From: an uncultured Eubacteriales bacterium
Lineage (GTDB): Bacteria; Bacillota; Clostridia; Peptostreptococcales; Anaerovoracaceae
Direction of reading: 5' to 3'
Assembly: GCA_902803185.1 (NCBI GenBank)
Contig: CADCOV010000068.1
Location: forward strand, 1 to 7,936
DNA: 7,936 bases
In this document: positions 1-5,431 of the stretch, one piece after another
How positions within the stretch are numbered: position 1 is the stretch's first letter
Layout: each line of letters opens with the position of its first letter
Translations under genes and position numbers: made by a program
The notes under the pieces: model-generated
What the model was told of the DNA's origin: nothing
Databases searched by the model: none
The model's input: the letters and a program-made list of their open reading frames with translations, nothing else

Positions 1-42
1 CCGGGCTTTTCGCCACTTTGGGAAATGGCCACCCGCCGCCGC

Positions 43-80
43 AATACAAAACAGGGCCGCTACCAATGGTAACAGCCCTG
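43..80 (-). terminator. Rho-independent terminator of the SNF2 helicase operon
   Basis: Read on the minus strand, positions 80 to 52 fold into a 13-bp stem (arms beginning CAGGGCTGTTACC and ending GGTAGCGGCCCTG) with a 3-nt ATT loop. It is followed by TTTTGTATT at 51-43. The stem includes two G-U wobble pairs that become A-C mismatches on the plus strand, so the hairpin is built for minus-strand RNA. It starts 30 bp after the helicase stop codon, where an operon-end terminator is expected. I see no gene in positions 1-110. Confidence 0.8.
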
Positions 81-110
81 CGTCGCACATGCTTTGTCCA
101 GCCTGCCGCG

Positions 111-2297
111 TCAGGTGTTTTGTTCCACCACCATCGGCAGGTACTTTTTGTTCTCCTCCTCCAGGAAGTCCCGGACCCAGTCCCGGTCGATGAGCTCGGC
201 TCGGGCCGCCGCCATCGCGGATTCGTCGGCGTAGAGGTCGAACTCCGCCTGCTTGTCCGCCAGACGCCGCACCATGGCTTCGTCCACGGTGCCCTCGCAG
301 AGCAGGTGGAACACCAGGACGTTTCGCACCTGGCCCATCCGGTAGACCCGGGAGATGGCCTGGTTGGTCAGGGATGGCTTGACCTGCGGCTCGCAGAAGA
401 TCACGATGCTGGCGGTCTGGATGTTGAGGCCGGTGCCGCCCGCCTGGATCTGGCAGACCAGCACGCTGCCGCCCGGCGCTTCGGTGAACCGGTCGATCTC
501 CCGCTGGCGAAGGGCCGGTTCCGTGCTGCCCGTGATGACGCCTGCACAGCGCTCTCCCAGGAGCGTCGCCACCTTGCCCACGGTCTCCAGGAAGAAGGAG
601 TAGACGACCACCTTGCGGTTCTCCTCCGCGGCGTTCTCCACCAGTTCCAGGAGCCTGAGTCCCTTGGAGGAGGCGGTCAGCGTCTTCTGCAGGAAACTGA
701 CCCTCCGCACGGCGGTGAAGTTCCGCGCCCGGACCTCCGCTCCGTAGGCTTCCCGGTCTGCCGTCGTCATGGCACACCACTCCCGGATCTCCTCGATCGG
801 CGGCAGCTCCTCCAGGACCTGTTCCCTGAGGCGCCTGAGGTAGACCGGCGCCAGCATTTCCCGGAATTCCGGTACCCGGCTCATATAGGCCAGCTCCCGG
901 GCCTGCTGCGCCAGCTCCGGCCTCAGGAAGTCGATCAAAGCGCACATCTCCTCCACCCGGTTCTCCAGAGGCGTGCCGGTCATCAGGAGGATGCGGTCCG
1001 ACTCGTCCTCCAGCAGATGGATGTACTTCGTCCGCTTGGCGTCCGGATTCTTGATGTAGTGGGCCTCGTCGATCACCAGCATCGCAAGCCGCATCCGGTC
1101 GTTGATGCTGCCGGCGATCTTGCCCATGGATTCGTAGTTGGTGACGGCGACGCCGCCCTCCGCCTGCCAGCGGGCCATGGCGTCGAACATGCCGCTGCCG
1201 TGGAGCAGGTGGTCGGTGAGGCCGCTGAACTTGCGGATCTCCCGGCACCAGTTGACCAGCACGCTGGCCGGGCAGACCACGAGGAAGTGCGCCCCCGGCG
1301 CTGCAGCCGCAACGGCCGCCATGGCGGCGATGGCCTGTACGGTCTTGCCCAGCCCCATCTCGTCGCCGAGGAGCGCCCGGCCCTGGTGCAGGATGTATTT
1401 CGCGCCGAAGGCCTGGTAGGCCCTGAGGTTCCCCCGGAACAGGCTGAGGTCCAGGGGCAGCGCGTCCACAGCCGCCGCCAGCTCCTGAGGGATGCTGTCG
1501 TAGACCAGCGGCCGCTCCTCCCGGGCGCCGTCCAGCGTCTCGATCAAAGCGTAATAGTCCGCACCACTCCGCCGGAAATCCTCCCGGGCCGCCGCCGCGT
1601 CCACCCGCATGGCCGCGTCATAGCGGTCGATCAGGTGCTGCACCCGGTCGCAGACCGGGTCCCGGAAGAAATCGTCGATCTCCGACAGGGCCTGTACCGT
1701 GGCTTCCTTTGTCCTGGGCAGGGAGAAAAACCAGCGGGCCGGCCGCAGGGCCACCGCCCGTTCGGTCACGTCCATCACGAACCCGTGGAAGCCCTCCCTG
1801 AGCGCCGCGCCGTCCGCCCGGACGGTCTCTCCCATCCGGTAGGCCGCGATGGCCCGGAGCAGGGCGTCGTTCTCCTCTTGGGCCAGCCCCGCGTCCCCTT
1901 CCTCCGCGAACAGGCGCACCGTCTGGTGCTCCGTCAGCCGGGCCAGGAACTCCTTCAGGATGCCCCGGATCGCGGCGACCTGTCCCTCGCCGATGCCGTC
2001 CACCGTCCTGAGCTCCCAGTCCTTGGCCAGCGCCAGGGCCCGGAGGTCATGATAGCCCGCCTCCTGCAGGGCCGCGACACGGATGCCCGCTTTGGACTTC
2101 CGGAGCTCCTCCACGGAGACCTCCCGGAGCTTCTCGGCGGCGTGGCGGTCCCGCAGGGCGCCGAGGGCCCGGCGGATGGCCTCCTCCTGGTTCTCTTTGT
2201 CCGCAAAAATATGGATGAGAAGGCCGTCCATCTCCTTCAGCGTGGTGACCTTCTCATTTGCTTTTTTGAAATCGATCCTCGCCACCTTTGTCCTCAC
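111..2297 (-). CDS. SNF2-family DEAD/DEAH-box helicase with N-terminal helix-hairpin-helix-like segment
   Basis: Predicted ATP-driven double-stranded DNA translocase/remodeller of helicase superfamily 2, SNF2 group, acting on DNA in the cytoplasm. Visible motifs, in order: motif I DEMGLGKT (residues 312-319), motif Ia CPASVLVNW (342-350), motif II DEAH (410-413), motif III LLMTGTPLENR (437-447), motif V QAGGTGLN (618-625) and motif VI QAISRVYRMGQ (646-656) with its paired arginines, so both RecA-like lobes look intact. The roughly 290 residues before motif I are not typical SNF2 core. Residues 83-118, with VDGIGEGQVAAI, resemble a helix-hairpin-helix DNA-binding element. No nuclease or methylase domain is fused. 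The start is GTG at 2295-2297, overlapping the upstream stop as GTGA; no good Shine-Dalgarno is seen, so translation is probably coupled to the 134-residue gene. The next in-frame ATG is at residue 23. Helicase family is certain; cellular role (repair, remodelling or defence) is not known. Confidence 0.93.
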   Translation of the reverse strand: MRTKVARIDFKKANEKVTTLKEMDGLLIHIFADKENQEEAIRRALGALRDRHAAEKLREVSVEELRKSKAGIRVAALQEAGYHDLRALALAKDWELRTVDGIGEGQVAAIRGILKEFLARLTEHQTVRLFAEEGDAGLAQEENDALLRAIAAYRMGETVRADGAALREGFHGFVMDVTERAVALRPARWFFSLPRTKEATVQALSEIDDFFRDPVCDRVQHLIDRYDAAMRVDAAAAREDFRRSGADYYALIETLDGAREERPLVYDSIPQELAAAVDALPLDLSLFRGNLRAYQAFGAKYILHQGRALLGDEMGLGKTVQAIAAMAAVAAAAPGAHFLVVCPASVLVNWCREIRKFSGLTDHLLHGSGMFDAMARWQAEGGVAVTNYESMGKIAGSINDRMRLAMLVIDEAHYIKNPDAKRTKYIHLLEDESDRILLMTGTPLENRVEEMCALIDFLRPELAQQARELAYMSRVPEFREMLAPVYLRRLREQVLEELPPIEEIREWCAMTTADREAYGAEVRARNFTAVRRVSFLQKTLTASSKGLRLLELVENAAEENRKVVVYSFFLETVGKVATLLGERCAGVITGSTEPALRQREIDRFTEAPGGSVLVCQIQAGGTGLNIQTASIVIFCEPQVKPSLTNQAISRVYRMGQVRNVLVFHLLCEGTVDEAMVRRLADKQAEFDLYADESAMAAARAELIDRDWVRDFLEEENKKYLPMVVEQNT

Positions 2298-2698
2298 ATC
2301 TTGAAGGCTTTGATGAAAAAGTCCTCTTCCGACTCCCAGATCTCCTGCGTCTCCTCCGGGTCCGCGTACTGCGGCTCCGCCTTCACCCGGTCCCAGAGAT
2401 CCCTGGCGTCCGCCGCCTCGCGCACCGCTGCCTTGCGGCGCTCGAACTCGCCCGCCTCCACCGGACGATAGTCAAAATCGTCCTCCTTCCGGTACCAGGC
2501 GGCGCCCTCCTCGATGGCGCCCAGGGCGTCCCTGAGCTCCCGCCAGTTCAGCCAGCAATAGGTGATGGCCCGGTTCAAAGCCGCGTCCATCTGCTCCGCA
2601 GTGACGATGTCGTCGCACTCCTCCAGGCCCTGCTCGTCGCAGAACCGCTTGAGCTGGGCAAAGCCCGCCACCTGCGTCTCAAAATACTCCCTTGTCAT
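2294..2698 (-). CDS. Hypothetical 134-residue acidic protein upstream of SNF2 helicase
   Basis: I do not recognise this family. The product is small, acidic, apparently soluble and mostly helical by composition, rich in Trp, Tyr, Glu and Asp. It has no signal peptide, membrane segment or clear cysteine cluster (three scattered Cys near residues 19, 28 and 48). A charged linker (DDFDYRPVEAGEFERRK, about residues 73-89) splits it into two helical halves, and it ends in an acidic-aromatic stretch (EIWESEEDFFIKAFKM). The ATG at 2696-2698 has an AGGAG-type ribosome site at 2704-2708, 5 nt away, lying across the stop codon of the XRE gene 8 bp upstream. Its stop overlaps the helicase GTG by 4 bp. 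The tight coupling suggests equimolar production with the helicase and possibly physical partnership; that is inference. The gene call rests on spacing, ribosome site and the intact frame. Confidence 0.8.
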   Translation of the reverse strand: MTREYFETQVAGFAQLKRFCDEQGLEECDDIVTAEQMDAALNRAITYCWLNWRELRDALGAIEEGAAWYRKEDDFDYRPVEAGEFERRKAAVREAADARDLWDRVKAEPQYADPEETQEIWESEEDFFIKAFKM

Positions 2699-2706
2699 TT
2701 CCTCTC

Positions 2707-3165
2707 CTATTTCCTGAGTGCGTCCAGCGCGCCGTCAATCAGATTCCCCAGGAACCCGTCGAAGGTGTTGCTCTCGCCCTTCAGCACGTTCATCGCCATC
2801 TTCTTGCGGTCGCTGTCCGCCTCCCGGTAGAGCTCCACCAGCTTCCGCTCCGTGGCGGTGACCTTCATGGAGGTGCCGGTGGAAGAAGTGGTCTTCTTCT
2901 TGGATGCGCTCGACGTGGTCGTCTTCTTCTTGCTCGAAGAGGAGGACGAGCCGCCCTTCGGCGCGTTCAGCAGGGAGGACTGGGTGACACCGGTCGCCAG
3001 GGCGATCTTCTTCAGCTGCTCCTTCGTCAGGTCCTTCTCGCCCCGCTCCGCCTTGCTGATGTCGTTCGCGGTGAGGCCCTTCACCTTGCGGGCCAGCTGC
3101 TCCTGGGTGTAGCCCGCTTCCAGTCTGGCTTCTCTGATCAGTGTTCCGACTTTCTTCGCTGCCAT
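2707..3165 (-). CDS. XRE-family helix-turn-helix protein with Lys/Ser/Thr-rich linker
   Basis: Predicted DNA-binding protein, probably a transcriptional regulator, perhaps of its own operon. Residues about 7-65 form a Cro/C1-type helix-turn-helix: IREARLEAGYTQEQLARKV, then NDISKAERGEKDLTKEQLKKIA. Residues 68-99 are a low-complexity linker with six serines and two near-copies of SKKKTT, resembling basic histone-like tails. Residues 100-152 are a short helical segment (ATERKLVELYREADSDRKKMAMNVL) like the tail seen in many XRE regulators, and may mediate dimerisation. No peptidase or sensor domain is present. ATG at 3163-3165 has a clear AAAGGAG at 3173-3179, 7 nt upstream. The gene lies 19 bp after the DUF4230 gene and 8 bp before the 134-residue gene. 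The HTH assignment is firm; the regulatory target is inferred. Confidence 0.9.
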   Translation of the reverse strand: MAAKKVGTLIREARLEAGYTQEQLARKVKGLTANDISKAERGEKDLTKEQLKKIALATGVTQSSLLNAPKGGSSSSSSKKKTTTSSASKKKTTSSTGTSMKVTATERKLVELYREADSDRKKMAMNVLKGESNTFDGFLGNLIDGALDALRK

Positions 3166-3184
3166 GATGGTGCTCCTTTCTGTC

Positions 3185-4168
3185 TCATTCCAGTTCCACG
3201 TCGACCTTGTACTCCGGCGACACGGCGGTCACCAGCGGCTGGAAGGTATCCCAGACCTTCATCCGGGCGAACTCCTCCGCCTGGGCCTGGACCTCCGCCT
3301 GGCTCAAAAACTCCCTCATCTGGGCGTCGATGGACTTTTCGATCTCGTTCTGCTGCTCGGCGGTGAGGGCCAGATCGCCCCAGGCCAGCAGTCCCTTGTC
3401 CGTGTCCTCGAACTCCGTCTTCTCATAGTCCGGCTCCAGGTACTGGAGCGTCGGCTTCGGCACCTTGAGGGTCACCGTCTGCTTCTTCTCATCCACCAGG
3501 ATGTGGTCTTTGTCCAGGTCCTTGAGGTCCACGGTGAAGACGCCGGTGCCGTAATAGGTGATCGTCTTCGTCTTGCGGAACACGGAGAGGTTTCCCAGGC
3601 CCGACTTGGTGACCGTGGTGGTCATCTGCACCGGCTGCTCCATGACGACCAGCTCCTGATGCTCGCTGGCCTCCCCCAGCACCGCGTTCTGGAAATCCAG
3701 GGCCGTATAGCCCGGCCCGGCGGGCTCCTCCAGGTCCTCCGGCGTGCTGTAATGGACCTCCGGGGCCGGCGGCTGGGCGAACAGGATCCTGGTGATCGCG
3801 AAGGACGCGATGGCGCCGATCAAAAGCCCGATGATCAGCCCCTTGCCAAAGCTGCCGCCCTTCTTCAGGGCGCCGCCCGCCAGGGCGGCGCCGGCGGCGA
3901 CCATGGCCTCCGTCTGCTTGGCTTTCTTCTTCGCCTCTTCTTCCCTGGCCTTCTCCTCAGCCTTCTTCTGCTCCTCGAAACGGCGCTTCTCCGCCTCCAG
4001 CTCGGCCCGCTTGCGGGCGGTCTCCTCCCGCTCCGCCTCCGCGGCGGCGTCGGCCTCTTCTTTGCGTTTTTTGATGGCGGCCGCCTCCTCCTGCTGTTTG
4101 CGGGTCTTAGCGTTCTCCACCTTCTCCGTCTTCTGGACGGTCACTTCCACATCGTTCTTCTTCGCCAT
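3185..4168 (-). CDS. Coiled-coil, single-pass membrane protein with DUF4230 domain
   Basis: Membrane-anchored protein of unknown function. Residues about 10-86 are an almost uninterrupted Lys/Glu/Ala/Arg-rich helix, probably a coiled coil, followed by an Ala/Gly-rich segment (90-100). One hydrophobic helix spans about 108-131 (GKGLIIGLLIGAIASFAITR). The basic N-terminal side suggests the coiled coil faces the cytoplasm and the C-terminal domain lies outside. Residues about 155-325 match my recollection of DUF4230: a beta-rich core with YYGTGVFTVDLKDLD (205-219) and VTLKVPKPTL (232-241), then a helical EIEKSIDAQMREFLSQAEVQAQAEEFAR region. No catalytic motif is evident. ATG at 4166-4168 has AAGGGGGG at 4176-4183, 7 nt upstream. 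As first gene of the four-gene operon it may anchor or signal to the cytoplasmic DNA-related partners; that is inference. DUF4230 is moderately sure, topology likely. Confidence 0.87.
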   Translation of the reverse strand: MAKKNDVEVTVQKTEKVENAKTRKQQEEAAAIKKRKEEADAAAEAEREETARKRAELEAEKRRFEEQKKAEEKAREEEAKKKAKQTEAMVAAGAALAGGALKKGGSFGKGLIIGLLIGAIASFAITRILFAQPPAPEVHYSTPEDLEEPAGPGYTALDFQNAVLGEASEHQELVVMEQPVQMTTTVTKSGLGNLSVFRKTKTITYYGTGVFTVDLKDLDKDHILVDEKKQTVTLKVPKPTLQYLEPDYEKTEFEDTDKGLLAWGDLALTAEQQNEIEKSIDAQMREFLSQAEVQAQAEEFARMKVWDTFQPLVTAVSPEYKVDVELE

Positions 4169-4203
4169 GGGCGGTCCCCCCTTCGCGTCTTCTTCTACCT
4201 ATC

Positions 4204-4232
4204 ACTTTACTTCATCGGCGGGTGGATTGCAA
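4204..4232 (-). promoter_or_regulatory. Possible minus-strand promoter for the DUF4230-SNF2 operon
   Basis: On the minus strand TTGCAA (4232-4227) and TAAAGT (4209-4204) stand 17 bp apart, each matching four of six sigma-70 consensus bases. The location, 36 bp before the DUF4230 start codon, is right for the operon promoter. The match is modest and no better alternative was found in the 128-bp gap. Confidence 0.4.
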
Positions 4233-4237
4233 TTGCT

Positions 4238-4267
4238 TTGGCGCGGCCGCAGATTTTCTGATACAAT
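4238..4267 (+). promoter_or_regulatory. Sigma-70-type promoter with extended -10 for the ABC transporter gene
   Basis: TTGGCG (4238-4243, four of six) is followed after 18 bp by TACAAT (4262-4267, five of six), with the TG of an extended -10 at 4259-4260. The predicted transcription start, around 4274, leaves a short leader with an AAAGGA ribosome site at 4281-4286 before the ATG at 4297. This is the best promoter in the window, and it survives although the gene downstream appears deleted. Confidence 0.6.
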
Positions 4268-4296
4268 ATGTGGCAGATTGAAAGGAAATCCACTCT

Positions 4297-5355
4297 ATGA
4301 AAACCCTGCTTCACTACTTCCGAAAATACTGGTTCCTTGCCGCCCTCGCCTCCATCTTCATGGTGGGCGAGGTGTCCATCGACCTGCTGCAGCCCCGGCT
4401 GATGGAGACCATCGTCGACCAGGGCATCCTGGGCATCGGCAACGGCGGCGTGTCTGACCTGGACCTGGTGATCTCCACCGGCATCCGCATGATCTTCATC
4501 GTCCTGGCCGGCGGTGCCTGCGGTGTCCTCTCCGGCGTCTTCAGCAATCTCTGCGGCCAGAACTACGGCAACGCCCTGCGCAAGGCCGCCTTCCGCCGGA
4601 TCATGCACTTCTCCTTCGAACAGACCGACGACTTCTCCACCGGCTCCCTGATCACCCGGATCACCAACGACGTCACCCAGGTGCAGACCCTGGTCATGCA
4701 GATGGTCCGGGGCTTCGTGCGCTGCCTGATGTTCTTCGTGGGCGGCACCGCTGCCCTGCTGTCCATGGACCTGTCCTTCGGCGTGATCCTGGCCATCACC
4801 TTTCCGCTGATCATCCTCCACATCGCCTTCGTGGTGTGGAAGACCAACCCGCTGTTCCTTTTGCTCCAGAACAGCCTGGACAGGCTGAACGCCGTCATGC
4901 AGGAGAACGTGGCCGGCGTGCGGGTGGTCAAGGCCTTCGTCCAGGAGGAGGCGGAGGAGGCCCGGTTCGCAAAAGCCAATCAGAACCTGGTAAACACCCA
5001 GTTCCGGGTCCAGCTGCTCCTCTCCGCCGGTGCGAACCTCTCCGCCGGCCAGCGCCAGCTCCTGACCATCGGCCGGGCCTTCCTGTCCTACCCGAAGATC
5101 CTGATCCTGGACGAGGCCACCTCCAGCGTGGATACCCGCACCGAGCAGCAGATCCAGAACGCCATGGTGCGCCTGATGAAGGACCGCACCAGCCTGATCA
5201 TCGCCCACCGGCTCTCCACGATCCGGGACGCGGATCAGATCGTCGTCATGGACCAGGGCGCCATCATCGAGACCGGCACCCACGAGGAGCTGCTGGAGAA
5301 GAAGGGCAGCTACTACAAACTCTACATGACCCAGTTCGCCGGGAACGCGACCTGA
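4297..5355 (+). CDS. ABC exporter half-transporter, internally deleted (lacks Walker A)
   Basis: The gene belongs to the type I (LmrA/MsbA/multidrug-like) exporter family, which fuses six membrane helices to an ATPase domain and is usually about 570-620 residues. This one has 352. Residues 1-240 are a normal N-terminal membrane domain: helices near 11-33, 61-84 and 138-181, and the coupling stretch DRLNAVMQENVAGVRVVKAF (195-214). Near residues 241-247 the sequence passes directly into the second half of the nucleotide-binding domain: signature LSAGQ (248-252), Walker B ILILDEAT (268-275), D-loop SSVD (276-279) and switch histidine in IIAHRLST (H304). The last two membrane helices, Walker A and Q-loop, about 230 residues, are absent without a frameshift. 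ATP binding should therefore be lost. The usual tandem partner gene is also absent; a convergent terminator follows. It has its own promoter and ribosome site. It is either a recent in-frame deletion (functionally a pseudogene) or an assembly collapse. Confidence 0.85.
   Translation: MKTLLHYFRKYWFLAALASIFMVGEVSIDLLQPRLMETIVDQGILGIGNGGVSDLDLVISTGIRMIFIVLAGGACGVLSGVFSNLCGQNYGNALRKAAFRRIMHFSFEQTDDFSTGSLITRITNDVTQVQTLVMQMVRGFVRCLMFFVGGTAALLSMDLSFGVILAITFPLIILHIAFVVWKTNPLFLLLQNSLDRLNAVMQENVAGVRVVKAFVQEEAEEARFAKANQNLVNTQFRVQLLLSAGANLSAGQRQLLTIGRAFLSYPKILILDEATSSVDTRTEQQIQNAMVRLMKDRTSLIIAHRLSTIRDADQIVVMDQGAIIETGTHEELLEKKGSYYKLYMTQFAGNAT
5019..5048 (+). repeat. 12-bp direct repeat at the ABC gene deletion join
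   Basis: CCTCTCCGCCGG occurs exactly at 5019-5030 and again at 5037-5048, an 18-bp period in phase with the reading frame, giving LSAG-AN-LSAG in the protein (residues 242-251). The second copy encodes the start of the LSAGQ signature; the first sits where the fifth membrane helix should continue. This places the repeat at the join of the missing segment. Confidence 0.75.
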
Positions 5356-5373
5356 TCAAAACCCGCAGCACGG

Positions 5374-5405
5374 AAAACGGCTGCCCCTTCCGGGACAGCC
5401 GTTTT
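5374..5405 (-). terminator. Hairpin terminator between convergent ABC and hydA genes
   Basis: The outer stem AAAACGGCTG/CAGCCGTTTT (5374-5383 with 5396-5405) is perfect on both strands, with A and T runs at its feet, so it can act in both directions. In minus-strand RNA the inner part extends it to 14 bp, using one U-G wobble, with a GGAA tetraloop of the GNRA type. In plus-strand RNA that wobble becomes an A-C mismatch, so the minus direction is the more stable. It lies 27 bp beyond the hydA stop and 19 bp beyond the ABC stop. On the plus side a further T run follows at 5415-5422. Confidence 0.82.
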
Positions 5406-5431
5406 GTTGTGGCTTATTTTTTGTCTTGCGT

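Noticed and set aside
1..10. CCGGGCTTTT at the left edge, resembling the 3' arm and T run of a plus-strand terminator
   Set aside because: The 5' arm would lie outside the window, so the hairpin cannot be shown.
18..2471. 817-codon open frame on the plus strand antisense to the helicase
   Set aside because: No recognisable domain; rich in Arg, Pro, His, Gly and Leu as expected for the complement of GC-rich coding sequence. The opposite strand encodes a full set of SNF2 motifs.
3164..4261. 365-codon plus-strand open frame opposite the DUF4230 gene
   Set aside because: Leucine-rich run is the complement of the Lys/Glu coiled-coil codons; no ribosome site or domain supports it.
4207..5283. 358-codon minus-strand open frame opposite the ABC gene
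   Set aside because: His/Asp/Gly/Gln-rich low-information sequence without domains. The plus strand has clear ABC transporter motifs, a promoter and a ribosome site.
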